The notes beneath the pieces are model-generated. The model was given only the letters and a program-made list of their open reading frames with translations, was not told the DNA's origin and did not search any database. Position numbers and translations under genes: made by a program. A stretch of DNA of 64,000 nt from Seiridium cupressi (lineage: Eukaryota > Ascomycota > Sordariomycetes > Amphisphaeriales > Sporocadaceae): contig JARVKI010000009.1 in assembly GCA_036674765.1 (NCBI GenBank), positions 1 through 64,000 of the forward strand. Direction: 5' to 3'. Below, piece after piece: positions 36,583 to 48,127 of this stretch (position 1 is the first letter of the stretch; the number at the start of each line of letters is the position of its first letter).

Positions 36583-37639
36583 CTAATACAAGGTCTTATT
36601 CACAGCAGCAATAAGGAAACTAGAACGGCTGTCCCGGGATCCCCGTCGTCTGTCACGAGAGCCTGGGCGAGCATCTCGCGATCCCGGTCTGCGGCCATTG
36701 CGTGAAGCAGGTCGTAGTGATGAATCTCCTGAACCCGCCATTCTGGTGCGACTGAGTCGTCGAATCCCTTCTAGAAACGATTCCTTGACACTTTCGGCAG
36801 CACGCGTGAAGCTGCCACGGCGACTCGTCCGACCGCGCGACTCTGTATCCTCAGAGGACGCAACACCCATCTCGTCGAACGTCTCCGCGGGCCTTGTCGC
36901 TGTCTTCCCATCTCTGTCCGGCCTCTTGCGGTACTCGTAGGGGCGGAAATGCTCAACAATGCGACGTGTGAAGATGAGTGCAGCCTCGACCTCGGCAGCC
37001 GACATATCCTTGCAGTTAGACGATTCGAGAAACTCGCGGAGATCGTGAAAGACGTTTTCGTGGTTATCAGTGGGTTCCGAAATGAAGACCTGCCGCACAA
37101 TGTCCAGACCCTCTTCGACGGTGTATCTGTGTATACCGGGGCGGGACTTGATCATTATATGCAGAGCGGTCCAATCGATATCCAGGCTTGACCAAGCTCC
37201 ATCGCCACGATGCAAACGTTCGACACTGGCTTTTTCCATATACATGGCGACTAAATGAGCGGCTTGGGAGTTCGCTACGTCCTCAGTATTCGGTCCGCGA
37301 TTGGGAACTTCCAAGGGGGCTCGGGGTCTAGGAATACGAATACCAGATGAGTTTCGGGAACTTTGAGTGATGCTGTCGTTCCTTGATCTCGAATTATCCC
37401 GTCCTGAAGCTCGCGGTCTGGAATCGCCCCTCTCGTAGCGTGACGGACGTGTTCCAGAAGGCGAAGCATATCGAACTGCATTCGGTCTCCGTGGGATGCT
37501 CGAAGGCCGTCGTGGCTCTTCTGAATTCAAGCGTGCGTATCTTGAGACTAGATACAAGATTAGCCAGCTAATGACTGAATATGGGCTCTGGGCAGAACAG
37601 GGAACTGGGTAAAATGGGCGCACCTGGTTTGGTCGACAT
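36583..37639 (-). CDS. Arg/Ser-rich protein of unknown function
   Basis: The protein has about 326 residues, spliced from a 16-nt first exon (37624-37639, MSTKP) and 36583-37547 (76-bp intron). That start is inferred because it puts a fungal-style short first exon in frame; otherwise the frame opens without a good ATG. The N-terminal third is basic and disordered (RPSRYERGDSRPRASGRDNS). The centre (~90-230) looks folded: VAMYMEKASVERLHRGDGAW, then DWTALHIMIKSRPGIHRYTV, VRQVFISEP and ALIFTRRIVEHFRPYEYRKR. The C-terminus is made of degenerate GSRD repeats (GSRDARPGSRDRRRGSRD). I do not recognise the family. The tail resembles RS-type regions that bind RNA or SR kinases, but that is only a resemblance. 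Confidence 0.75.
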
Positions 37640-38658
37640 TTTACCGGATTTGCACCAAGAGTGCAGATTGGTGGATTGTTGGTCGAGATGAGAGAAGTAT
37701 CGAGTCCCCCGGAGCACTGATGGACTGGTTTTTATATTGAAGACGTACGTGAGTCTATCTTTGTCAGTATGGATCAAAGCACGATGTTTCATGAATGTAA
37801 GCCTGAGCCACCATAGAATATAGGAGAATACTATTCTAAACATCTCTGGAAGCAGAATTCTTATCAAGTGCGATGTATTTGGTTTTATGTTTGCAGACTA
37901 GAGACATGCTCGACTCATTGACTCGGTCTTCGTCCTTAGGTTGCTATTTGTTACGGTATCAACGCTGCATTGTATTAACTGTCAAGTCCGTTTAGTCATC
38001 ACCGTTAACAAAAGAAACCTCTGCCTGGCTCTATGAGTTTCAGAAGCAATACTACTTATTCTATGGCATCTGACGAAGCCACGTTCGCTTTCGAGGCATT
38101 TTCTGCAACAGGGCATAGATCACGTAGTACACACAGGTAGCAGCAATATCACTCGTGGATATGACATTAAGTTGAGCCGAGGATGCTTATTGTCAAGCAA
38201 AATTACAATTTCAACATATAAAACACCTCCTTCAGCCTGTCGATACTTTTCTAAACGACCATTTCGAAGCACCTTCTAAAAAGTCACAACCAGATGATTT
38301 GGGACTTGTCTTGTGATATGGGGCTTTGCTCGTTATTGCCGTTCACCTGTCTCTTTATGAACTGAATGATTGGGTTAAGCTGGAATTGTCTGTGTACGTC
38401 TAACAGCCCAAAGTTGGGGCAATGAAATTTTGGTTATGGTGTCAAGCCCTGAGCTAGCATAATGCTTGTCAATTGCGGATTTTCCCTAGGTTTCCTTTGT
38501 TCCTTTTCAATCGCTATGTGATATGATATTTCCACTGATATCTGATTCAGAACGCCCAAATTGCTGCTATGCAACGTCGACCCCGTTCGTTCATATAAAG
38601 TATGCTACAGCTTAAGCTGCTTATATTCCTCGACTCCACAACATTTATAAGAAAACGT
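37640..38658. other. Intergenic region
   Basis: About 1.0 kb between the RS-rich gene's start and the threonine synthase stop, both on the minus strand. It should hold the RS-rich gene's promoter. Nothing else was seen. Confidence 0.45.
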
Positions 38659-40412
38659 CTAATGCGCCGCCCCTTGCAGCTCCTCTTCAACCTGTTTCTT
38701 CACAATCTCGCGCATCACCTTCCAATCATTCTCCACAGAAGTAACCCTCTTTTCCTTCTTCTCCAGGCCGACAAACTCCGGAGGCAGTACGTTCTCTTCG
38801 AAGCTAAATCCGGGCTCGCTCTTCAATGCCATCTCAACAGCACCAGCGAACTTGGCAGGGTGTGCCGTGGAAAGCGAGATGTGTAGTGTCTGCCCAGCAC
38901 GGTCAAGGGACCGCGCAGAGGCTGCCACACCAACGGCCGTATGAGGATCTAGGACATAGCCGAGCTTGTTGAAATATGACTTGATGTTGTCGACGGTCTG
39001 TGAATCGCTGACCCGCTCGCTCTCAAAGTCGCGCTTGGCAGCCTCATGTACGTCCTTGTAGACAGGACCGAAACCACCACTGGTCTTCAGTTGCTTCAAC
39101 CATGACGAAACTTCCTGGCCGGCTTGCTTCTTGTTCCACTCGTCGTCCATATGGGCCTGCTCGGCGAATTCGTAGGCTAAGAACCAGAGCAAACGCTCGA
39201 AGTTACTCGAGACAAGGATGTCCATAGCCGGGCTTAGAGTCTCCTTTACACCATCCTCATGAGCCTTGACACCATCCACAGCCAAGCCACCCTCGGCTTC
39301 AGAGCCATGAGCTGGATGCTTCTCGTATTTGCCTGTCTTCCAGAACCGATCGAGAATATCGTTCTCATTCGTAGCCACTACCAGCTTTTCCACGGGGAGG
39401 CCCATCTTAAGAGCAAAGTAGCCTGCAAGGATATCGCCAAAGTTGCCGGTAGGTACGACATAACGAATTTTGTCCCCAATCTTGAAATCTGGAGTTGCTT
39501 TGGCAAGCGAAAAGTAGGAGTGGAAGTAGTAGACGATCTGCGCAAGGATACGAGCCCAGTTTATGGAGTTGACAGCGCCCAGGTTGAGGGTAGAGTTGAT
39601 GTTTGAATCGGCAAACAGAGCCTTAACAATGTCCTGACAATCGTCGAAAGTGCCAGTCACTGCCAAGTTGTGGACATTGGCATCCAACACTGTGGTCATC
39701 TGTGCCTCTTGGATGGGACTCACGCGGCCCTGAGGGTGCAGGATGAAGACGGACACATCCTTCTTTCCGCGCAGACCATAGATAGCCGCTGAACCAGTGT
39801 CACCGCTAGTTGCCCCGACGACGGTGAGGTGATGCCTGTCTAAAAAACCATAAGCCGCTTCCCTTTTTGGTGGAGTCTTGTTCTTCTGTCACTTACCGCG
39901 GCCAGTCTTGCCAACATTCTTTCTCACCAGGAAGTATTCAAACAGGTTACCAAGAAACTGAAGCGCAACATCCTTGAAAGCAAACGTTGGGCCGTGAAAT
40001 AGCTCGAGCAGATATAAGTTGTCGTGAAGATGCTTCAGCGGTGTCGTCTCGGGTGCGCGGAAAGTCGAATATGAACGGTCGATAATGCCCTTCAGGTCTC
40101 CCCTTGGGATCTCGGTGGGTGAGATGTAGAGCGAGAGGACCTCGAGGGCTAAGTCGGGGAATGACAGATCTTTCCAGTCTTGCCATTGGCTGGCACTGGG
40201 GATCTGTTCTGGGACATACAGGCCACCGTCGGAGGCAAGACCTTTCAGGACAACTTCCTCGAAAGAAAACTGGGGAGAGTATCAATCAGTATGGAATACA
40301 TGGTGTTGCCGCCGGTTTGGGTGTCTCGTACATCGTAGTCGTCGCCTCTGGTACTTAGGTACCTTTGAGGGGAGCCACTGCTCGTTGTTCCGTTGGTGGC
40401 ACCTGTCGACAT
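38659..40412 (-). CDS. THR4: Threonine synthase
   Basis: The 544-residue PLP enzyme makes L-threonine from O-phospho-L-homoserine, the last step of the threonine branch of the aspartate pathway. Exons are 40332-40412, 39897-40269 and 38659-39839 (introns 62 and 57 bp). The start is MSTGATNGTTSSGSPQRYLSTRGDDYD, and QRYLSTRG is the standard N-terminal mark. FSFEEVVLKGLASDGGLYVP follows. The PLP lysine is in HGPTFAFKDVALQFLGNLF (~Lys125). GATSGDTGSAAIYGLRGKK, INWARILAQIVYY and VVPTGNFGDILAGYFA are also in place. The C-terminal domain is full length, so this is an intact housekeeping gene of the fungal/bacterial class. I saw no clear Gcn4/CPC1 site (TGACTCA) directly upstream. Confidence 0.97.
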
Positions 40413-40989
40413 GTTGGTTCTTGTCCGTCCTTTCCAATATCAATATCAGAAGGATGCCCGCGATGATAGCAGAATGGGGTTTGAGTCTGGTCAACCACTT
40501 CGTCGGCTCAGAAGTCAACAAGTCAGGCCAATGGCGGGGTGACCGATTCAAAAAAAATTCCACGCGAACAGTCACGATAGGCGGGGAGCGAGATCGGTCT
40601 TGCGATGATGCCCCGCGCTAAGGCTATTGAAGTTAGTGCTGTTGAGCCCCTGACCCACGACGAGTGGCCAACCAAATCTCCATGTCCGAGCACTTGGCAG
40701 CACCATGGGCCGACCGCTGTTGTCGCAGGTTGCATTTCCTCTACCTACTCCATACAGGAATACATTGCGGCCCCTCCAATTGATGATGCTCTCCTTGGCG
40801 GTGGTCCAAAAGAAGCAGGGTGAAACATACGCCTTCCCAAAGTCACTCGAATCCAAGCTGTCATGTTTGATACATCATCCGTCTACACGTTTCAATATAC
40901 CTAGGTATACCATTGCCCATGTCCATCTATAATATCATTACATTTCCATGTGTACTCGTGTCAAATCATCGCCTCGCTAAGAAGACCGT
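40413..40989. promoter_or_regulatory. Threonine synthase promoter / aquaporin 3' region
   Basis: A 577-bp gap between two minus-strand genes. It should hold the threonine synthase promoter. The open frames here have no domain. Confidence 0.5.
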
Positions 40990-42596
40990 CTATGAGTTTG
41001 CATGTGATAATTGTTGCACCGATAATTTCCTTCCGCCCTGGACCGCTGCCGCTTTCTCGGGATTCTGCGTCGGATCATTGACCGGATCACCGTCGGCACC
41101 TGGATTGGCCATCTGAAGGACTGTTAGCTACACGTTGACGGGATAAATGATAGACAGTATCGATCTAAAGAAGAAGAAGAAGGGAAGAAAAATAAAATAA
41201 AAATAAAAAAACTGACCTCATATTCTAAAGTCTTGATGAATCGATAGAAGACCACGGCAATCAAGGCTCCAATGATGGGGCCGACCCAGTAGACCCAATG
41301 ATCTCGGTCGAAAGTGAGGGTCACGACACAAGGCCCAAAGCTTCTCGCTGGGTTGAGACTTCCTCCTGTAAACTGGACACCAACCATTTCAGCGATGAAC
41401 AGAGCCAGCCCGATGCCCACGGGGGCAATGAACGTTGCCCGATGCTTCTCCTTGGCCAGCATGAAAATGGTAAATACCAACTCAGCTGTCAGAACCGCTT
41501 CGATAAAGACGCCTTGGACAGTGCTGACGCCCGTGCTGAGAGTGGTGCGAACGTTGAAACTTTCCGGGAAGAGAAAGCGAACTATGACTGACGCGAGCAG
41601 AGAGCCACAGATCTGGGCAACAAACAAACACACGGCTCTGATCGGCGGAACCGCCTTGACGAGGACCATGGCAAGGGTGACGGCCGGGTTGAACAATCCA
41701 CCGCTGATACGGAAAAAGATCCAGACATTGACCATGAGAGAAAAGCCGAAGCACAACGAGATGTATAGCAACACTGCAACATCGAAGCCCGTTGCTCCTC
41801 CCGTGGTAGTGTTGCTGTCATTAGAATTGGAGTCGTTCGCCTGCGACTGGATATTGGCAACCTCAGTGCCGGCGAATGCGAAGAACAAAAATAGAGTCGT
41901 GCCGATGAACTCCCCCATACTAGCAACGAAGTGGTTTTTAAAGTTGGAGTTCATCCATTGAGTCCATGGCAAGCGGAGGACTTCGGCCTTCTGCTCTTTG
42001 CTCAACGAACTCCACTCTAAGCTACTGTTGTTTGGCCCGTATCCCATCTCTTCATCGTAATTGCGCATCTGGCGCTGAGATGGTGTCTCTTCGATGAAGT
42101 ATGGTTTGGATGGCGATATAGTGGAATCTTCTTCGGCAAATGGACGATTCCGCCATGCTCTAGGAGGACGGTTATACTCGCGCATGGGACGTCGAGCATA
42201 TCTGTCCGGGTGTCGCCTCTCCTCGCGCTCACGCCAATAATCTCGGTCCCGCTCATAGTGATAGTCCTCATCATCCCAATCGTCTCTATCATCGTACCGG
42301 AGAGGTCGATTAGAACGATGAGATCTTAAGGACCTCATCGAGCGGGCCGACATTGGTCCCTCATAGTCCGTGGAGTATCCGCTGCGAACCGGTGCACCTC
42401 GACTCTGTGGTCGCTGGCTGCGGTTTTGATCGCGCGAGCTTTCACGACGACTAACGGAGGGAGGATGCGATGCCATTGGTGGACTATCGTCGCTCGATAG
42501 CTGTGGTGCAAACTCGCCCGGTCTGGTAACTGTGGTTGGTGACATTGGGGGAATTTCAGGCGACAAGGAATTGTGAGTACGTTGGTGAGTGGCCAT
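40990..42596 (-). CDS. Aquaporin (MIP family) with a long charged N-terminal extension
   Basis: The 500-residue channel is spliced from 41217-42596 and 40990-41112 (104-bp intron). Residues 1 to ~220 form a disordered, Arg/Ser/Asp-rich cytoplasmic extension (RSLRSHRSNRPLRYDDRDDW; RDRDYWREREERRHPDRYAR). The MIP channel follows, starting at FVASMGEFIGTTLFLFFAF. Both pore motifs are intact: FNPAVT (~303-305) and LNPARS (~415-417). The short loop after NPAR and the S-F-G-P residues look more like a water-selective aquaporin than an aquaglyceroporin, which is an inference. The last small exon encodes a polar tail (MANPGADGDPVNDPTQNPEK), also present in related fungal aquaporins. Long N-terminal extensions in fungal aquaporins can gate the channel or carry phosphorylation sites. 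Confidence 0.93.
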
Positions 42597-44897
42597 CGGT
42601 ACTAGAGAAACAAGGGAACAATAGCTTAGCTTGAGTATCGATGGCTAAGAGTGCTAGTAGGTCCCTTAGCAACGATCATATAGAAGAACTATTCTTTCTT
42701 TTCTAGAACTGATCATCAACTCTACATAAATGGGGCGTGGGAAAGAACCGTGGCTCATTAATAGCCCTCCTCCTTTTCATCGAAAGCCCATAATTCGTTC
42801 GTCACGCAGAGTCTAGACCTCATCCTCTAAAACCAAATCAAGGGTTCATTTCGTCCCTGATTTTAAATCCTTTGCAGCCACTGACATAATTCCTTATTCC
42901 ACAACGAAAGATGTTCGAGCGCGTTCCGAGGTATCGCGAATAGCGAAACCCTCAATGCTAGCATTGATGTAAGAGGTGTTAGCGTACAACTGTTGCAACA
43001 TGCGCGCGGATTGGACAAAAGCCAGAAGAAAATACCCTGGCGCCATGGATATACCCTGGGTTAATCATCTGCATAAGAATGTGTCACTGGGACCCGCCTG
43101 TCGTGAGTCTCCATCGGTTCCGGCAGATATGGGCGGAGAAAAGAAAAAATGACGTCGCTGCTGGGTCTGCGCAATTGCCAGTTGCGAATAGAGAATTTCT
43201 GAAACATCAATTGTCAGTCAATCCATGCAGAACGGGGTCCGAATAGCTGGATCCGGGCGCGGGCTATAAAACCGTTTCGCTATTCCGCTGGTTGCTGGGA
43301 TCATCGCTGTTGTGCTCCAGTAGCAGCACGAAGCAAGACACGTTACCCCCGCCCAAAAGGCTGCGATCGAAGTCGCATTGCTGGGATCTCGACAGATCGT
43401 AATGGAGGCTTCGGAGGAAAAATGAAATGAATCGTGGCTGGTTCGTTTTAGGGATCTTCCTCCAGCAAGAAAGTTCAGCTGAGATAACAAGGGGCTATGG
43501 GGCTGGTCGGATTATATTAGGTAGATCAGCAGCACAGGAACTGCTCTCGTATTTCCATTGAATATGGATATTAAAATTGTTCTCGCGTACGTCAAGGCGG
43601 TAATGACCGTTGGACTAGTAATCTACAATAGAGTCACTCCAGACGCGTGGTGTCCAATGCACGACTCGTAGTGGGCGGTTCGACGGTCTCTGAGGCGTAC
43701 GCCAAGCTAGAAGAATAACTCCACACGACGTTCAACAAGCTAAACTTGGTTCTGAATCCTCATCCCAATGCGAGGCGGAATACTTCGCATGTCGCTCTCC
43801 GGATCGATAGCGGGATCGGGAATGACCGGCTGGCATAGGCACCTCGTGACGTTGGATTTGACTGAGTTCGAGGAGCCCACAGTCAACAGTTGACAGTGTC
43901 AGGCCAGTGCATCGAAGAGAGTCAACGCCAGTGCAGGTGTAACTCTGTTGCCCTTCTTTCTCCAGTGTGACCTATAGTTTCGGTCAAACTCAAAGCGGCC
44001 TGAAGCTCTGGTATACAAGCTATCTATGAGCGGAAAGATGGGCTCATGAACCAATTCCGTTCCTTGGGAATAATTTCTTGAAAATATTACATTCACTATG
44101 CAGGAAGGCCATGCCTTTCTACCGGGTTAAGTCGAAAGTAGGCACCCATGTTGAACCCAGTGAAGTCGAACCATCCGAGGGTTCTGCCGTCTATGATGAC
44201 GAGTGAAGAGGCCCCGGGTTCATTGGGCTGCTGGTTTAGTACGACATCAAGTGGTGCAGAGATACACAGCAGTCTCAAGCTTAGTGCTACAGACGGCCAA
44301 ACATATTTTGCTTGTGTTGATGTTTTCCCACGGCCTTACAGGGCAGCAATGACCAGGGAATCAGGTGAAGATGTCGGGAACACACTCAAGTGGAGGATTT
44401 CATATGCAGTATCCCGAGCTATTGTGTCACCTCAGAATCATCAATAGCCCTCGAATGACCAAGGCGCATTTCTGTGTGACATGATAATTATTTTCGACCG
44501 TATGCCAACATCTATATGAGGACGATAGGGCATCAATACATCCCAGATCCGTGACCGAGTCCACAATTCCTCTGGATCAGAAAGCCAGATATCTGTTGAT
44601 GGGTGAGCTTGACTGGCCATCATCCCCCGAAGTCTGCATACAAGCCAGGACGAAGATGCAGAACTCCTTATTGTAAACGGTATCTGCGAGTGGCCCTTTC
44701 GCCAATCCTGCCAGGGGATTAACAAAAGTACCTTCAACATGAAGAGTGATGAGCAAAACTGCGTCATCTCGCGGTTATAGAGAAGTTTTTAGCGAAGGAG
44801 AAATATAAAATCTCTTTGGCTTCCCGTGAAGAACTATCTCTCGTATAAATTCAACAAGACTTTTTGCCCATCCAATAATACACTGTCACTACTAGCC
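42597..44897. other. Gene-poor interval
   Basis: About 2.3 kb between the divergent aquaporin and the small SMP gene. Two minus-strand open frames (44441-44767 and 44096-44278) sit close together. They could be exons of a decayed gene, but I recognise no domain and cannot join them with confidence. The rest looks like promoter sequence. Confidence 0.4.
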
Positions 44898-45159
44898 ATG
44901 GCTCGATCAAAGACGCAAATGACCGCTGAAGCAGCGGCCCGTATCCAGGCATCACAGGTACATACGTACTCAGTACGAGATTTTCTTTTTCCAAAAGTTA
45001 ATCCTGGGGCAGAGCAAGAGCGGTAAAGACAACGGCTTCGCAGCCCGCGCCAAAGCTGCTGCCAGTCGTAATGCCAGAGCTGCGCAGAACAGTTCTGAAG
45101 GACAACGATCCGGCCGCAGTCAGCACGGAAATGGACATAACCAGCACAGATCATCTTAG
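44898..45159 (+). CDS. Small SMP-domain-like protein (68 aa)
   Basis: The exons are 44898-44957 and 45013-45159 (55-bp intron), joined in phase 0. The product begins MARSKTQMTAEAAARIQASQ and continues SKSGKDNGFAARAKAAASRN, then a Gln/Ser/Gly/His-rich tail. The pattern MTAEAAARIQ...FAARAKAAA matches the small fungal proteins that carry a seed-maturation-protein (SMP) domain, related to plant LEA proteins. The role in fungi is unknown; a link to desiccation or spores is inferred from the plant family. A TATA-like element (tataaat, 44844-44850) lies ~48 bp before the ATG. Only the two-exon model yields a complete protein; automatic single-exon calls would miss it. Confidence 0.8.
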
Positions 45160-45781
45160 GGAAATGGATGGGACGGATACAACAAAGATGGTGCTGGTGC
45201 GTAGAAGATTGGCTGCGGCGGAAACGGGAGAGCTGGAAATACTAATGGAGATTCTCTCGCCTGGATACATCTGTGGCTGACGCCGCCTGAACCATCAACA
45301 TCAAGTATCGACAATCTAACAATTCATATCACCGCTTTACTTTTCCCAACCTAATGATTGCAAATATAGGTCATTTCATAATACTACTCACACTAACATT
45401 AGTCATCGTCGGACCGTCGCTAACAGCAAATATATATGCATAGAATGCGGTCCGTCGGATGTATCTGCTGTCCCAGCGTGTATGAACCAAATTGTTACAA
45501 TCACACCATCCAGCACTAATCGTGGCCGCGGATGTGGCTCGGCAAGGTTGAAATTTGCGAGGTCGGGAAGATTAGTAGCTTCATTTAAGCGTATTTGTCT
45601 GGCACTGTTCTGATGGTCTAAATTCTTACAAGTACTGTAAGTATGCATGCTGAACGTTCGATTGCGGCACAGATAGAGGCGTTGCTTGCGCCCATATAAG
45701 AACTGCGTGGGCTGTGATAACAAGAGCCTTGGGTTTTCGAGTAACTCTTTTTGACGAACAACACCACCGTAACAAATCGTC
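45160..45781. other. Intergenic region
   Basis: About 620 bp between the SMP gene and the broken gene at 45782. The minus-strand open frame at 45403-45840 has no recognisable domain and overlaps the pseudogene start, so it is not called. Confidence 0.4.
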
Positions 45782-46264
45782 ATGTCGAATCTCCCCATAG
45801 TCCTTCTCGGCAAGAGTGCGCCAGTTGGAGAAAGTGTCATTCAGAATCTCAAGCCTGAATATGAAGGTGTGCATCAATTTCGATGCCATCTCCGATGACC
45901 AGCTGACCCTCGATCTAGTAACTCATTTCATGCTCAGCTCAGAAGCAGCCATTGCAGAGCTTCCGTTAGTCTTGAAAGGCCAGGAACCACCGACAAGAGC
46001 AGCGAGATAGGAAGTGGCAATTACAGCACGCCTCCCAAGGTGATTATCTTTGGTGGCGGCTACGATGGTTCCGCAATTGATGAAATCCTCAAGGGGATTG
46101 GGAGTACCGATGTTCTTCTTCTGAAGTCTGATCAGAGCATGCCAATGCCACCGATTGGACTGGAATATGGGTAGAAAATCCTCGAGAGATGTAGGGGCAA
46201 GCTCGGAGAATTGACAAGTGCGGGAAAGCTTGATGATGGACAAGGGGGAAGTTTCTTCTATTAA
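45782..46264 (+). pseudogene. Broken gene of a small fungal protein family of unknown function (frameshift plus nonsense codon)
   Basis: Exon 1 (45782-45866) reads MSNLPIVLLGKSAPVGESVI and splices cleanly (intron 45867-45918) into VTHFMLSSEAAIAELPLVLK. That frame ends at a TAG at 46008-46010. The next frame carries the obvious continuation: SSEIGSGNYSTPPKVIIFGG, then a Gly-rich turn and an acidic helix, up to PPIGLEYG. It meets a TAG at 46172-46174 and continues in the same frame as KILERCRGKLGELTSAGK to GGSFFY and TAA at 46262-46264. The parts resemble a fungal family of ~140-150 residues that I recall only as hypothetical proteins with a nucleotide-binding-like start. A shift near 45985 plus one stop codon suggests a dead gene. 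An assembly error could explain one break but hardly both. Confidence 0.7.
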
Positions 46265-46760
46265 GTCCTGTTGCGGAATCACAAATGACGTGCACGAGGT
46301 TGGTGGCGGGGGCGGCGTGGCCGATGCTCGAAGACCACTGTTTAACAGACGACAAATTGCGGGTCAGCTTTACACCTGCCTGTATGTCGTATATAATCCA
46401 GGCTTGAATTCGTTCATGATCATATGTGGGCCCTGCATGTGGTTCTGATATGCCAAAGACTCGGAACATAAGGCGATTGGGTGGACTGAGGCAGATGACA
46501 AAGTCGATGATTGACCTCGCATGGCAGGTCCCCGCCTATGGGGCCCCTTTCATGGCCGTTCTATCGCTCAGAGAGCTACTGTAGCTACCACGCGCAAGTA
46601 AGAGCAAGTGCGAGCTCGCGCATCTTTGTTGAGGACCGGGACATGGTTTGTGTTTCTGATTCCACCCGATGAACCTGGCTGATTTAGCGCGGTGATAAGG
46701 CGATTGGGCCGCGGATTCAGAGGCGACAGGGCGGCTGATAGATTGTAGGTAATGTAGGCA

Positions 46761-46811
46761 TGTCGCAAAGGCAATCGACAATCAGATGCTAGTTAGATTG
46801 CCTTTGCGACA
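46761..46811. repeat. Perfect 16-bp inverted repeat with 19-nt loop
   Basis: The left arm TGTCGCAAAGGCAATC (46761-46776) and the right arm GATTGCCTTTGCGACA (46796-46811) are exact reverse complements around a 19-nt spacer. It lies far from any called gene, which makes a simple terminator role unlikely. It could be a small fold-back element, a hairpin RNA or a protein-binding palindrome. Confidence 0.85.
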
Positions 46812-48106
46812 GTTCAATCGCACCCTACCTGGGCGAACAGCGGCTGCCATGCACTGCAGGCTTGGTCCTTGGACACAGCGTAGATAAAAAAGCAGGCAAT
46901 CAATGCACGTCAGAAGCCGATAGTGGTCCCATACGTTAGCAAACGCTTGTGAGGCGAATCGTGCTTGCAGCTGGCACTGGCAGATATTCTTGATATGCAT
47001 GTTCATAACGGCGGGAGCCAATGAGCATTAGCGCGACGCATATAGTCCGGTCGAGACTGTCCTGCGCGGCAGCCAGGCCTGGACTGTCTGCCACTCTACT
47101 TTAACATCACGTAGTGGTTCAAGCTTGTGATACTCATCGTTTCCCTGCGAAACCAAGACCAGACCTGGGGAAACGGCGCCTCCACCGTGCCTGGCCACCC
47201 GGTTCTCGCGTCGGATCACCTCGGCCAGACAAGCCCCCCACAGTGGTACCGCTGGAGGCGGCTTCCGCCACCCACTAACGTCGGCCGGTCCATGAGAGTC
47301 TTCGCCCTTGGTGTGCGATTCCACGATGTTTGCTGGCCGGGGGCTATCGTCCTAGCCATTACGTACCGGTGTCTGGGTCGCCCCCAGGCCGCTGCGGCCC
47401 TCGGTGTTTAGTTCGCGAATCACGGCTCACATGGTATGCGCCCAAGGGGGTTGTAGGGCATCGCTGCAGCCTCCACAAAGGATGGAGAGCAGGCATCAAC
47501 ACATACGCGTTCTCGACAGTCCCGATCTCTCGGACAGTTTCATGGCAGCGCCCCTGGCTAGGTACCGGCCAGTCGAAATAAACTTGCCTCGCTCGGAACG
47601 GCCATCTGATGGCTTCTTAGCTTGGCTCGGGTCTCCTGGTGGGGTCAAGACCGTTGGCGTGATGACTCGTGGGAGTATGTTGATTATAGTTTAGGCGGAC
47701 CTGGGATGTCACTGTACCCCTGAGGGTTTCGACTGCGCCGGTCTTTCTTGTTATTCCATTGGCTGGTCATATATATACTGATTTGACTGCACATAACATG
47801 GGAAGGCCATGACGCGTGACCTCCCACAAAGCAGGTACGAAATCCAGGCCCGCGCTGTGGACAAATCTCACTGAAATTATAGGCTACGGACGTGCCTCCG
47901 GCGCCAATAGTAAGTCAGTCACATTTTCAGGGTCCACCACTGTATTTTTCGACAAAACTGGACCGGTAGGACCCCGGAGGCACTGGAAACTTGGAGCTCG
48001 CTTGCATACAGCCTCTGCCGGCGATGAATGAACAGTACTCAAAGATCATTGCTTCCCGCAGCCTCGCCCCCCGGGGGCAACCCTTCTGCAACCATGTTGC
48101 AAATAT

Positions 48107-48127
48107 CCCCCCCCCCCCCCCCCCCCC
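48107..48127. repeat. Homopolymer of 21 cytosines
   Basis: An uninterrupted C run between aaatat and ttgaatgtgg. Such runs can form i-motif/G-quadruplex-like structures and are hard to sequence, so its length is uncertain. Confidence 0.9.

Noticed and set aside
43218..43490. 90-codon minus-strand frame upstream of the aquaporin
   Set aside because: Cys/Trp-rich with no recognisable pattern; probably promoter sequence.
47028..47694. Several frames on both strands
   Set aside because: Short, overlapping and without motifs.
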